A stretch of DNA of 64,000 nucleotides from Dyadobacter chenwenxiniae (lineage in GTDB: Bacteria > Bacteroidota > Bacteroidia > Cytophagales > Spirosomataceae). The position numbers and the translations under genes were made by a program. Of this stretch, positions 8,691 through 18,745 are shown piece after piece (the first letter of the stretch is position 1; each line of letters begins with the position of its first letter). The notes below the pieces were generated by a model. The model searched no databases. It saw only the letters and a list, made by a program, of their open reading frames with translations, and was not told the origin of the DNA. The stretch lies in contig NZ_CP094997.1 of NCBI RefSeq assembly GCF_022869785.1, positions 806,001 to 870,000 of the forward strand. The letters run 5' to 3'.

Positions 8691-10628
8691 TTAAAATTTT
8701 CCTCCAATCAGTCGATTATTCAGTACAGCGTGCTTGCCTTTTATTTCTGGCAGATGCCTCGGCCTTGCTCTTGTCCCCGAGGTGTCTGTTAGCGCGTGCA
8801 CGAAAGAAATAAGGTCCTTCTTTTCTGTGCTGCTCAGGTTTAAAGAGTCCGGAAGAATTGACAAAAAGAGGCCGCGAAATCTAAATTTATTACCTGCTCC
8901 ATGATTATAGAAGTCCACCACTTGATCCAGTGTCTGATAAATTCCATTGTGCATGTAAGGCGCTGTGAGAGCTGCATTTCTAACCGTCGGGACTTTAAAT
9001 GAGGATTTGAATAAAGGATTTCGTGTGGAATGTTGCAAGCCAATATCCGCATCGATCTCGTATGTAGTCATCGTGTCTTTCACTGGCACGCCTAAACTGC
9101 GGTGATCAGAAATGGAAAAGTGCGGTGGCAGGGTGCCATTAAATAAAGGTGCGTAATGACAGCTTCCGCAACGGCCTTTGCCCATGAATACGTTGAAACC
9201 GTTAATTTCCTGGATACTCATTGCCGTCTTCTCGCCTCTCATGTATTTGTCGAACCGGGAGTTAAGACCAATTAATGTCCTTTCGTACGATGCAATGGCG
9301 CTTTTGATATGCTTCCTGGCAATTCCATGTTTAATTGTTTCAGGGAATGCGTTGTTGAAAAGCTTAATGTATTCGTCGCTAGCTGTAATACGCTCAGTGA
9401 CGATCTCGAAGGATGTTCCGTGCATTTCATTCGGATTCATAATGACAGAATCTGCCTGATCTTCGAGAGAACTAACGCGTGAATCCCAAAATTGAAATGG
9501 CTGAAAAACTGAATTGATAATAGTTGGCGCATTCCGGGGTAGTTGATCAAGTGTGAAACTCATACTTTTTCCTAAACCATCGGTAAATGCCATTTCGGGT
9601 TTGTGGCACGATGCGCAGGAGCGTTCGTTATTATCAGAAAGAATCGGGTCGAAAAACAGGACTTTCCCTAAATCCGCTCGTTCCTTAAATAGCGTAACGC
9701 TGCTGTCGGGCATAAAGAAAGTCAGATTAAAAATATCGGCTTCAAACAACCCGTTAACTTCCGGGTTGAATGCTACAAAACGGTTTTCAGCAGGGATATT
9801 TAGGGCTTTTCTAACTCTTTCCAGGTATTTGGATAGCGGATTGAGATAGCTGGTAAGCAACTTCATTCTATCAAATGTATCAAAATCAGTGTTGACAAGG
9901 AGATATTTCTCAGTGTCATCTAGCAAACCTTCAACCTCGATTTTGAGTTTTTCAGAAGAACGGGGAAGCTGCGCCAGATACACTCTCATGACCTTATTCC
10001 AAACTTCTATTTCAGCATGAATGCATGGCAAATTGACTGGGTTTAGTTGAAAATCGCCATTGCCCAGCCCTACGGAGCTGATATTAAACATTTGCAGCTT
10101 CATGGCTTCCATAATCTGCGCATCTGTTATTTGCGAAATGGTTTTCTCGAATTGCGTTTCCACCAACGTCGCATGGAAGTTATTTGCAGCACGCGCAATA
10201 AACATTTTCTCAAAATCCCGACTCCCTTTACTGGATTTGGTAACAATCGAGTCCGCATCAATGCCAAATGGCCCGGCTATCAGGAAGTTGTCCGGTAATG
10301 ATGGTCCGACCGGCTGCTTTATCGCCTGGATCGGCTGCCATATAGTCGTGTATGCTTTTTCGGGATAAAAATAAAGGAAGAAAAGCTCAACACGCTTGAA
10401 CTGGCGAGCCAGATCGGTGTACACACGAATCCTTGCAGCATAGTTGCTATCCATAAAGTAGGTTGGATACCCAACGAGCATGGAGTCCAGCCGCTGCATT
10501 TCATTTAGATAAATTTCCCCTACCTGTTGAGCGGCGCTTGTTTTAATCCCGCTGTTATTGCGGAAGATAGCGGCGCAAAACAAAATAACAGCGGCTAGGC
10601 ATAGCGCCGTGAAATACTTTTTTTTCAT
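8691..10628 (-). CDS. MauG/cytochrome c peroxidase-family dihaem protein
   Basis: This 645-residue protein has an N-terminal membrane-anchor/signal segment (about 5-24). An all-helical N-terminal region of about 270 residues is followed by a dihaem peroxidase module with two CxxCH haem sites: CASCHKPEMAFTDG (about residue 340) and CGSCH (about 487). Conserved LPRNAPTIINS and KVPTVRNAALTAPYMHNG segments are present. It should act in the periplasm, reducing peroxide or oxidising an unknown substrate. The long N-terminal region is typical of Bacteroidota members and not of classical CcpA. It appears to be transcribed alone. Confidence 0.88.
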   Translation of the reverse strand: MKKKYFTALCLAAVILFCAAIFRNNSGIKTSAAQQVGEIYLNEMQRLDSMLVGYPTYFMDSNYAARIRVYTDLARQFKRVELFFLYFYPEKAYTTIWQPIQAIKQPVGPSLPDNFLIAGPFGIDADSIVTKSSKGSRDFEKMFIARAANNFHATLVETQFEKTISQITDAQIMEAMKLQMFNISSVGLGNGDFQLNPVNLPCIHAEIEVWNKVMRVYLAQLPRSSEKLKIEVEGLLDDTEKYLLVNTDFDTFDRMKLLTSYLNPLSKYLERVRKALNIPAENRFVAFNPEVNGLFEADIFNLTFFMPDSSVTLFKERADLGKVLFFDPILSDNNERSCASCHKPEMAFTDGLGKSMSFTLDQLPRNAPTIINSVFQPFQFWDSRVSSLEDQADSVIMNPNEMHGTSFEIVTERITASDEYIKLFNNAFPETIKHGIARKHIKSAIASYERTLIGLNSRFDKYMRGEKTAMSIQEINGFNVFMGKGRCGSCHYAPLFNGTLPPHFSISDHRSLGVPVKDTMTTYEIDADIGLQHSTRNPLFKSSFKVPTVRNAALTAPYMHNGIYQTLDQVVDFYNHGAGNKFRFRGLFLSILPDSLNLSSTEKKDLISFVHALTDTSGTRARPRHLPEIKGKHAVLNNRLIGGKF

Positions 10629-10961
10629 CCTGGAAAAAAATGAAACTTGTCCTAACGAGACCTAGTGGGGTAGCTATCGAATTTACCTCAAAAACCAAGC
10701 AGAGCCAAATCATTTGAGTTATCGGTAATACAGCAAGGAATGTGCCATTAAAATCAAACCCTACTTCAACGCAGATTCCCGTGTATGGCAAGAAATTCAC
10801 AACAGGTCCAACTTGTTCTTGTATGTTATGGCATTTTACAAACGGACGTTCTTGAAATGCCATAAGCCAAATTTTACCGAAGTTGCGACTGTTGTTGCAT
10901 TAAAACTTTGTGTATGGCGCCTTGAACGGGTCGCAATGACTTTACCAATATTTTGTGTTAG
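10629..10961. other. Intergenic region, nothing recognised
   Basis: These 333 bases separate the peroxidase start from a small divergent gene. Short frames on both strands look random. No clear promoter, repeat or RNA was seen, though the peroxidase promoter should lie at its left end. Confidence 0.3.
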
Positions 10962-10982
10962 GTGGAGAAACAAGGAGATAAA

Positions 10983-11240
10983 ATGCTTAACTTGATTTCA
11001 CATCGCAAGAACAAAAAGGAGCCTATGTGGAGTGATAAAGCATGGTATGGTTTGATCGTAATTGTCTATTGCTGTCTGGGACTGACACATCTATGGCCAT
11101 ATCTTAGCCAGGCTTGGATAGCCTATTGGGAAAAGAAGTCAATGCGGGAGGTGCCCAGACCGACTACAAACAAGCGTCTTACAGGTTCGCTAGCTTTTTT
11201 GAGTGGTGTAATCTGGACCTTGGTATATTTTAGGCATTAG
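10983..11240 (+). CDS. Small membrane protein of unknown function
   Basis: The frame is open from a GTG at 10962, but an ATG at 10983 gives 85 residues (MLNLISHRKNKKEP) and follows AGGAGAT, so I prefer it. Two hydrophobic segments (WYGLIVIVYCCLGLTHLWPYL and, at the end, GSLAFLSGVIWTLVYF) predict an inner membrane protein with a basic 20-residue N-terminus. I do not recognise a family. It stands alone between the peroxidase and the DUF1016 gene. Confidence 0.45.
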   Translation: MLNLISHRKNKKEPMWSDKAWYGLIVIVYCCLGLTHLWPYLSQAWIAYWEKKSMREVPRPTTNKRLTGSLAFLSGVIWTLVYFRH

Positions 11241-11326
11241 ATTGTGCATATGCTCAGAACGACGCGGTCATTAATCAGCGGAAGGGTTACACTGCAAACT
11301 GGTTAAAATTAGAAACTCTATACTGT

Positions 11327-12265
11327 CTAATGATTACTGTCTAGCAAATGCATCAATTTCTGGCTTATTACGTTTGCGGAAGGTAACAAGGCTTGATACT
11401 CAGCAGGCAATGAACTGGTTGTTTGGTATGTTGCAGCACCGATTGGTAATGTGGCAGTCCGAAGAGAATACTCAACTATTGTTCGGTTTTTACTTTTACA
11501 AATTATGATCCCTATTGCCGGATTTTCATGAGGTAAACGCACCTTGTCATTGAGTACGGAAAGGTAAAACTCCATTTTTCCCTTGTGCTCTGGTTCAAAT
11601 TCGCCTATTTCCAAGTCGATGGCAATTAAACTCTGTAGCTTTCTATGGTATAAGAGCAGATCAATTTTATATTCCCTTTTGTCAACTAATACTTTATATT
11701 GATTTCCAACAAAGGTGAAGTCTGATCCCATTTCCAGCAGGAACTCGCGAATATTCTTGATTAGGGATTCTTCGAGGTCACTCTCTGAATGTTTGTCTGC
11801 AAGGTTTAAGAAATCAAATGTGTAATTATCCTTTACAGCTAAATAAGCCTGTTTTTTTAGGTTTTCAGGCAATACGTCCTCGAAATTTGTTTGGTTAAGG
11901 AGATATTTTTCGTAGGTATTGTTCTCTATCTGGTTGGTTAATACATCTTTGGTCCAACTGATTTCTCGTACCAATGGTACGAGATTTTCATGAACTGAAT
12001 ATTCAGAGTAAAACTGACTAATAAGCCACAAATTAGCGACTGAAAACCCACTCATTGCTGGAAATTCACGTTGCAATTCGCTCGATAAGGATGAAACAAT
12101 AGATTTACTCCAACCGCTTGCTTGCTTCTCGGAAATTGCCTTACTTAACTCCCAATACAGGTTTAGTAAATGTGCATTAACGGCTTTGAGTGCCTCATAC
12201 TGCGCAGCTCTCACCTTCTCTTTAATGTCCGAAATAAATTGAATTTGGCTATTATCTAAACTCAT
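11327..12265 (-). CDS. DUF1016/PDDEXK nuclease-family protein, probably defective
   Basis: This 312-residue relative of YhcG-type proteins has an N-terminal DUF1016_N domain (about 5-104) and a C-terminal PD-(D/E)xK nuclease-like domain (about 140-305). The nuclease core is visible as KIDLLLYH (D202) and AIDLEIGEFEPEHKGKMEFY, but the usual E-x-K reads D217-L-E219, so the catalytic lysine is missing. About 30 residues normally found between an EISW motif and a GWTKNVL motif are absent: here EISW runs straight into TKDVL at residue 104. Both changes suggest a dead enzyme. An alternative is a live divergent member. It stands alone. Confidence 0.8.
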   Translation of the reverse strand: MSLDNSQIQFISDIKEKVRAAQYEALKAVNAHLLNLYWELSKAISEKQASGWSKSIVSSLSSELQREFPAMSGFSVANLWLISQFYSEYSVHENLVPLVREISWTKDVLTNQIENNTYEKYLLNQTNFEDVLPENLKKQAYLAVKDNYTFDFLNLADKHSESDLEESLIKNIREFLLEMGSDFTFVGNQYKVLVDKREYKIDLLLYHRKLQSLIAIDLEIGEFEPEHKGKMEFYLSVLNDKVRLPHENPAIGIIICKSKNRTIVEYSLRTATLPIGAATYQTTSSLPAEYQALLPSANVISQKLMHLLDSNH

Positions 12266-12566
12266 ATTTTGATATTATACGCTGTGCTTACCACAATCTG
12301 ATCCAGGCTCATGATAAAATCAAAGGTAGCCAGACAAAGGAAAAGATACACCAACGACAAATAAGAGCGCGAGCTTTATTTAATTGTTTCCTAGGATTCC
12401 AAGCATGTTCAAGGCCGAACTCTAACTGTCCGATTCCGGCCATTTTTATCAATTAGAATCTGTGCTGTTTGCTGAATTTAAGCTGCTAAGGCACATTGTT
12501 GACACTGGTACATAGTTTGTTATACAGAAATAGATCATATAGTCGGACATTAAATAAGGTAAGATA
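12266..12566. other. Intergenic region before the PadR gene
   Basis: About 300 bases with no supported coding sequence on either strand. The divergent promoters of the DUF1016 gene and of padR must lie here, but I cannot place them with confidence. Confidence 0.3.
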
Positions 12567-12902
12567 ATGAGACGAAGCGATTTGGGAGAGTTTGAAGAAA
12601 TTGTATTGTTGGCCGTCGCCGCCTTGTCGACTAATGCGTATACTTTGACCATAGCCGAAGACCTTGAACGTGAAACTGGCAATGTGGTGACTACTGGCGC
12701 CGTCCATGCAGCAATGCAGCGCCTTGAACAGAAGGGTTACCTCCGCTCGGCCTGGGGGGAGGCGACTGCGGAAAGGGGAGGGCGTAGAAAGCGCATGTAT
12801 TCGGTGACAGCTTTGGGCGGGCGAATTCTTGAAGAGTCGCGCGCTGTGCGTAACCGGTTTTGGGAGCGTATCCTGCCGGCCGTACGCATGGAATGGAACT
12901 GA
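12567..12902 (+). CDS. PadR-family transcriptional regulator
   Basis: This is a 111-residue winged-helix repressor. The PadR domain covers about 5-85, with LGEFEEIVLLAVAAL, GAVHAAMQRLEQKGYL and the wing GGRRKRMYSVTALG. The usual C-terminal dimerisation helix is short, as in the PadR proteins that accompany Bacteroidota permease operons. The gene ends 18 bases before the prefix-domain permease and should share its transcript. It most likely represses its own operon in response to an unknown ligand or membrane stress. Confidence 0.93.
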   Translation: MRRSDLGEFEEIVLLAVAALSTNAYTLTIAEDLERETGNVVTTGAVHAAMQRLEQKGYLRSAWGEATAERGGRRKRMYSVTALGGRILEESRAVRNRFWERILPAVRMEWN

Positions 12903-12920
12903 TCGCTTAAAATATCTCCG

Positions 12921-15599
12921 ATGAAATCAAAACCCAGGTCCGCAGATCAGAAATCTGACCAGCCGCCACGTTGGCTGACCCTATGTCTTGAATGGCTGGT
13001 TGCGCCCCACTTGCATGAACAAGTGCTCGGCGATCTGCATGAACGATATGCCCGAAGGATTCAGCTTCATGGCAAACTCAATGCGCAAAGGCGATACTTC
13101 ATAGAAGCAATGTCCTACATGCGGCCCATATTTATCAGGCGACAAACAAACGAATATCATTCACCCTTTTTTCTGAGTACTGCCATGATCAAGAACTATT
13201 ACAAAATTGCATTCCGCAATCTTTTCAAAAACAAAGTTATTTCAGCCATCAACATCTGTGGGCTTGCTTTGGGGATTCTTTGCTGCCTTTTTATCTTTTT
13301 GTGGGTGCAGGATGAAAACGCGGTTGATCATTTCCTTGCCGACGAAGAAACCCTGTATGCAATGTATGAGACCACCACGACAAACGGGAAAGTAGCCGGT
13401 TCATATGCTGCTGGATTTGTTCTAGCGCCTGGTTCGAGTCGCATTTCTTTTGCATTGGAACAAATTGATAAAGTCATTCCTGAAATTAAGTATCAAGCCT
13501 ACTATGCCACTGGCTATGAGTTGCCGTGGGGCCACCCTGAAACATTTCAAGTGGGCGATAAGAAGATCAAGCTGGAAGGGTCTCGGGCAGGAGAAGATTT
13601 CTTTAAAATTTTTAGTTATAAATTGATTGAGGGGACCCCGGAAACGGCATTGAAAGACATTGGAGGCGTAGCAATTTCAAGGCATATGGCCGAAATGTTC
13701 TTTGGCAGTCCCGGCAAAGCAATGGGACAAATTATGCGCCACGAGAACCGGGCAGACTTTAAGGTTACTGCGGTTTTCGAGAACCTTCCCAGGCAGAGTT
13801 CCCTGAAATTCGATTATCTGTTTAATTGGGAAGCGCAAAAAACGAAACTCGAATTTGCATCCAACGAGATCCGTTCGTACTTAAAACTCACGCAGGATTC
13901 GGATCCTGTCAAAGTGGAAGCTAAAATCAATCAGTACCTGGCCACGCGGCTGGAAAAGAAAAAGGGAATCCAGCAAAGGGCAGGTTTGATCCCGTTTTAT
14001 GACCAATATCTTCATAGCACATTTGAAAACGGGAAACCCGAAGGCGGGCGCATTGAATATGTCCGGATTTTCACAGGTGTAGGCCTTTTTATTCTGGCCA
14101 TTGCCTGCATCAACTTTATGAACCTGTCGACAGCGCGGTCTGTCAAACGTGCCAAAGAAGTCGGCTTACGAAAAGTTGTAGGCTCGTCCAAGATAAGTTT
14201 GGCATCACAATTTTTGGGAGAGTCACTCTTGTTTACTTTTCTGGCAATGTTGGTTGCAGTGGCGGTTGTTCTACTCCTTTTGCCTTCTTTTAACACACTA
14301 ACCGGAAAGGATATCCAGGTCCCTATCGCAAAACCTTCTTTCTGGATCTTTCTCCTAGCTTTATTAGTCGTCACCGGACTGGTTGCGGGAAGCTATCCGG
14401 CCTTGTATCTTTCTTCCCTTGAACCTGTGCGTATATTAAAAGGTGTAGTGCGTTTCACCCGGGGTAGTTTGTGGTTCAGGCAGGGACTTACTGTTTTCCA
14501 ATTTACAATGTCAATTGTCCTACTTATTGCCACCATCGTTATCTCGGGTCAAACCCGCTTTGTGCAAAATAAGCATCTCGGATATGACCGTGATAATCTG
14601 GTTTACATTCGCATTGAAGGAAAACTTGCAGCCCGAAGCAATTACTTACTTTTCAAAGAGCGGGTCTCAAAACTTGCCAGCGTGGCAATGGTCGACAGAA
14701 GCACTGAGGCTCCGCATGACATGGGTTTTTCAGTTGCCGATGCAGTTAATTGGGAAGGGAAGGAAAAGAATGACGCAGTGTATTTTAGTCCAGCTTCGGT
14801 TGGGATGGATTTTGTAAAACTGATGAACCTGAAAGTTGTTCAAGGCCGGGGATTCTCCAAAGAAATGGCAACCGATTCGACAGATGCGTTTCTGATCAAC
14901 GAAGAAGCGCTGCGGCAAATGGGAATGAAAGACCCGATTGGAAAATGGATTTCGGCCTGGGCCAAAAAAGGGCATATCATCGGTGTATTGAAAGATTATC
15001 ACGTGCAATCCATGCATGAGAAGATCAAGCCGGTCGTCATTGATGTAAAAGAAAACGAGTACTTCGGCGTCATTCTCATCCGTACCAAACCTGGCAAAAC
15101 CACCCAGGCGCTTGCTGGTATCGGCAATATATATAAAGAAGCAAATCCTGATTTTCCTTTCAATTACCAATTTCTGGATCAGGAGTTCAATAAACTCTAC
15201 CGCAGTGAGCAGGTAATCGCCAAACTTTCAAACCTGCTGGCACCACTCGCTATAATGATTTCTAGTCTGGGTTTGTTGGGGCTTGCCTTGTTTTCAGCCG
15301 AGCAGCGCATCAAAGAAATTGGAATTCGCAAAGTACTCGGAGCTTCCATTGCAGGTGTGGTGTCATTGCTTTCAAAGGATTTTTTGAAATTAGTGCTCAT
15401 TGCTATTTGCATCGCGACTCCGGTAGGATGGTACCTGATGAATAAGTGGCTTCAAGGCTTCGCTTACAAAATCGAGATGGAATGGTGGGTTTTTGCCGCC
15501 GCCGCAACCCTTGTGATGACGATCGCCATTTTAACTGTTTCATTTCAGAGTTTCAAGGCAGCGTTGATGAATCCGGTTAAAAGTCTTCGGAGCGAGTAG
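12921..15599 (+). CDS. FtsX-like ABC transporter permease with permease-prefix domain 2
   Basis: This is an 892-residue MacB/FtsX-type permease. The first 75 residues form the permease-prefix domain (PPRWLTLCLEWLVAP, LGDLHERYARR) seen next to PadR genes in Bacteroidota. A linker leads to a second Met (MIKNYYKIAFRNLFKNK), which is the usual permease start. Then come two MacB periplasmic core and FtsX halves, each FtsX half with about three membrane helices (about 380-520 and 770-890), including RAKEVGLRKVVGSSK and RIKEIGIRKVLGAS. It likely couples an ATPase encoded elsewhere to periplasmic substrate movement. No ATPase gene is present nearby. Confidence 0.92.
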   Translation: MKSKPRSADQKSDQPPRWLTLCLEWLVAPHLHEQVLGDLHERYARRIQLHGKLNAQRRYFIEAMSYMRPIFIRRQTNEYHSPFFLSTAMIKNYYKIAFRNLFKNKVISAINICGLALGILCCLFIFLWVQDENAVDHFLADEETLYAMYETTTTNGKVAGSYAAGFVLAPGSSRISFALEQIDKVIPEIKYQAYYATGYELPWGHPETFQVGDKKIKLEGSRAGEDFFKIFSYKLIEGTPETALKDIGGVAISRHMAEMFFGSPGKAMGQIMRHENRADFKVTAVFENLPRQSSLKFDYLFNWEAQKTKLEFASNEIRSYLKLTQDSDPVKVEAKINQYLATRLEKKKGIQQRAGLIPFYDQYLHSTFENGKPEGGRIEYVRIFTGVGLFILAIACINFMNLSTARSVKRAKEVGLRKVVGSSKISLASQFLGESLLFTFLAMLVAVAVVLLLLPSFNTLTGKDIQVPIAKPSFWIFLLALLVVTGLVAGSYPALYLSSLEPVRILKGVVRFTRGSLWFRQGLTVFQFTMSIVLLIATIVISGQTRFVQNKHLGYDRDNLVYIRIEGKLAARSNYLLFKERVSKLASVAMVDRSTEAPHDMGFSVADAVNWEGKEKNDAVYFSPASVGMDFVKLMNLKVVQGRGFSKEMATDSTDAFLINEEALRQMGMKDPIGKWISAWAKKGHIIGVLKDYHVQSMHEKIKPVVIDVKENEYFGVILIRTKPGKTTQALAGIGNIYKEANPDFPFNYQFLDQEFNKLYRSEQVIAKLSNLLAPLAIMISSLGLLGLALFSAEQRIKEIGIRKVLGASIAGVVSLLSKDFLKLVLIAICIATPVGWYLMNKWLQGFAYKIEMEWWVFAAAATLVMTIAILTVSFQSFKAALMNPVKSLRSE

Positions 15600-16140
15600 T
15601 TGCTGTGAATGTATAACCAGACATTGACCGCTCGAAATCATACGTTGTATCTAGAAAGTGGCCACAGCATATTAGCTTCTGTCTAACATGCAATTCAATC
15701 CTATTGCTGCGTTGGCGAATCGCTTGACTCAAACGGCGAGTAAACAAACTTGATCTGCTGGACAAGTAAAACATTGGCAATCGTCAAAATCTGAAATGTT
15801 ATGAGCTGTTTTATAGAATTTAAGAATTATGCCACCGATCCTGAATAGCTCAAGTATTTTATTGCTGAAACCACACCAGTGTAGTAGCCGGTTCTTAAAC
15901 TAGCTTCAACCAAATAACAATTACTCTTTTGTGAGATAAAACAAGGGTTGAATAGTTCATATACAATGAATAATTCGAAGCGTGTTGTAAAACCGTCCGC
16001 CGCGGCGAAGCGCTGTTCATTTTCGAACACTGACAAAGTCATAAATCGCGATCAGCACGCTATACAGGCTACTTTTGGCCACTGGCACTTTGTTTATAAA
16101 AAGAAGGATTGCCAACAAAGCCAACCTTAGATAACCTGAT
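15600..16140. other. Gap between the two permease genes, nothing recognised
   Basis: These 541 bases between the two permease genes contain only short random-looking frames on both strands. I found no transposon scar, hairpin or consensus promoter. The second permease may have its own promoter here. Confidence 0.3.
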
Positions 16141-18591
16141 ATGATTCGGAATTACGTTAAAATCGCCTTGCGTAGCATGTGGAAAAGCAGGACTTTTTCA
16201 CTCGTGAATCTTACTGGCCTGGTTACAGGCATAACAGCCTGCCTGTTAATCCTCCAATATGTGAATTTTGAACTTAGTTTTGACAAGTTCCATCAGGATG
16301 GACCACGCATTTATCGGATTGCAAACGATCGTTTTCAGCAGGGAAAGCTTGTACAGCATGGAACAATCACTTATCCGGCGGTTGGTCCGGCAATGGTTGC
16401 TGATTTCAATGAAGTGGAGAGCGTGACAACGATGGGCTATGTAGGCACTTTCAACCTTCAAAAGGATAAACAGATTTTTCAGGAAAAAGCAATTTTTGCG
16501 GACGCGCAATTCCTATCAATGTTCACCTTTCCATTGCTTGCCGGCGACGCCCGAACTGCGCTTAGGGCTCCACGTTCCATTGTGATTTCAGAAAGCAGTG
16601 CAAAAAAGATTTTTAGGGTTAGTTCAGCAGATTATGCAAGTCTGATCGGCAAAACTTTGAAAGTCGATACGGATAACGAGCCTTATGAGATTACCGCCGT
16701 AATGAAAGATTTTCCAGCAGCTTCGCACCTTGAATTTGGCGCTCTGATGTCTTATGAAACTTTGTCCAAAACTTGGGGCGAATGGGTGAAAAATAGCTGG
16801 CAAAATTCGGATATGTGGCATTATGTCAAACTCCGACCAGGTGCTGATGTAGCTGCGTTGGAAAGAAAGCTTCCCGCTTTCAGCCAGCGGCATTTTCAAG
16901 GCGATAAGATTTCAGGAAGTGTTGAAAAATTCAGCTTGCAACCACTGCACCGAGCACATCTCTTCTCGGATTACGAGTATGAAATTGGCAAGGTCAATAG
17001 TGGAAAGGCCGTCTGGACGCTGCTTATAATCGCTGCTTTTATTTTGGTTATCGCCTGGATCAACTACATCAATCTTTCCACAGCCCGATCGCTGGAACGT
17101 GCGCGCGAAGTGGGTGTCCGCAAAGTGGCAGGCGCAACCTCCGGGCAACTCATCTGGCAGTTTATGTCCGAATCCATCATCCTTAACCTTACTGCGGCGG
17201 TGCTATCCCTGGTGCTGACCATGTTCTTGCAGCCCACATTGAATGAACTTGTTAGCAGGCCTTTGTCATTGTCTTTACTGCTTGGACAAGGTTTTAACGG
17301 TTATTATTTACCCGCTATCTTGACTGGCGTCTTCATGACTGGCATTTTCCTTTCGGGCTTCTATCCTGCCTTTGCATTATCAGGCTTTAAGGCAATCCAG
17401 GTTTTGAAAGGAACATTCAAAAGATCCTCACAGGGCATTTGGGTACGCAAGTCGCTGGTGGTTTTTCAATACACCGCATCCATTATCCTGATTATTGGGA
17501 CATTCATTATTTTCCAGCAACTTAAATTTATGCGTGAGCAGAAACTGGGCTTTAATATGGATCAAGTATTGGTTATCCGCGGACCGGAACTTACCCTTTG
17601 GGATTCAACCGCGATTGATCGCCTAAACGCGTTTAAAACCGAATTGGAACGCATTCCTGCTGTGCAGCAGGCGAGCGCATCGGGAAATATCTTTGGTAAC
17701 CGCCTGGGCCGCAGCTTCAATATCAAACGGGTGGGTTCTAATGATGAAAAAGGTGTAACACTCAGTTCAATGGCCGTTGACCTTGATTTTTTTGATACTT
17801 ATAAAATAACAAAACTGGCAGGCCGCAATTTCCTGGCAACGGATTCGAATGTGGATGGCGGCAAAGTGAAAAACACTATCTTAAATCTAGCTGCCGTAAA
17901 GTTGCTTGGTTTCAACAGTGCAGAAGAAGCAATTAACCAAAAATATGTTGTTAATGGCAGGGAATGGGAGATCGTGGGCGTTGTCAGCGACTTCCATCAG
18001 CAATCGCTCAAACATGCCATCGAGCCGATCGTTTTTGCTCCTTTTTACTCAATGGCTGGATTTTTCTCCATGAAAATGAATGCGCCTGAGGCAGAAGCGA
18101 CAATCAAACAGGTCAAACAAAAATACGACGCCTTCTTCCCTGGAAATAATTTCAATTACTTTTTCATGGATCAAAAGTTCAACGAGCAATATAAAGACGA
18201 CCGCATTTTCGGCCAGATTTCGACATTCTTTTCAATGCTGGCTGTGATGATCGCTTCGTTGGGGATATTTGGTTTGTCGTCGTACACCATTGCCCAGCGC
18301 ACCAAGGAAATCGGCGTTCGTAAGGTGCTGGGGGCAACGGTTGGCAGCATTGTAGCAATGTTGTCACAGGATTTTATCAAACTGGTGCTGATCGCAATTG
18401 TCATCGGTTCGCCCATTGCCTGGTATGCAAGCCGGCTCTGGTTGGAGGATTTTGCTTACAAAATAGATATCGAATGGTGGATGTTTGCAGTAGCCAGCAT
18501 AGTTGCCATTGCTTTGGCTTTTGCCACCATCAGCTCCCAGGCAATAAAAGCAGCATTGGCCAATCCGGCAACGACTTTAAAATCGGAATGA
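16141..18591 (+). CDS. FtsX-like ABC transporter permease
   Basis: This 816-residue permease is related to the previous one but lacks the prefix domain. It opens MIRNYVKIALRSMWKSR, with a first membrane helix at about 20-40. A MacB-like periplasmic domain and a first FtsX domain (about 280-425, with RAREVGVRKVAGATSGQ) are followed by a second periplasmic domain and a second FtsX domain (about 690-816, with RTKEIGVRKVLGATVGS). Tandem FtsX permeases without a local ATPase are common in this phylum. It may form a heteromer with its neighbour or be an independent duplicate. Confidence 0.92.
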   Translation: MIRNYVKIALRSMWKSRTFSLVNLTGLVTGITACLLILQYVNFELSFDKFHQDGPRIYRIANDRFQQGKLVQHGTITYPAVGPAMVADFNEVESVTTMGYVGTFNLQKDKQIFQEKAIFADAQFLSMFTFPLLAGDARTALRAPRSIVISESSAKKIFRVSSADYASLIGKTLKVDTDNEPYEITAVMKDFPAASHLEFGALMSYETLSKTWGEWVKNSWQNSDMWHYVKLRPGADVAALERKLPAFSQRHFQGDKISGSVEKFSLQPLHRAHLFSDYEYEIGKVNSGKAVWTLLIIAAFILVIAWINYINLSTARSLERAREVGVRKVAGATSGQLIWQFMSESIILNLTAAVLSLVLTMFLQPTLNELVSRPLSLSLLLGQGFNGYYLPAILTGVFMTGIFLSGFYPAFALSGFKAIQVLKGTFKRSSQGIWVRKSLVVFQYTASIILIIGTFIIFQQLKFMREQKLGFNMDQVLVIRGPELTLWDSTAIDRLNAFKTELERIPAVQQASASGNIFGNRLGRSFNIKRVGSNDEKGVTLSSMAVDLDFFDTYKITKLAGRNFLATDSNVDGGKVKNTILNLAAVKLLGFNSAEEAINQKYVVNGREWEIVGVVSDFHQQSLKHAIEPIVFAPFYSMAGFFSMKMNAPEAEATIKQVKQKYDAFFPGNNFNYFFMDQKFNEQYKDDRIFGQISTFFSMLAVMIASLGIFGLSSYTIAQRTKEIGVRKVLGATVGSIVAMLSQDFIKLVLIAIVIGSPIAWYASRLWLEDFAYKIDIEWWMFAVASIVAIALAFATISSQAIKAALANPATTLKSE

Positions 18592-18745
18592 GTACTGTCT
18601 TAACACACCTAACATGTAGCATTCCCGACAACCAATTGCTATGTTAAGTCAGCTTAGCAGGTCAACTCGCATGCCGGAATAGGGAGATATAAAGGACTAT
18701 TACCCGTGCATTACGCTGACTTTACCTTACAGATTTAATTAAGAT

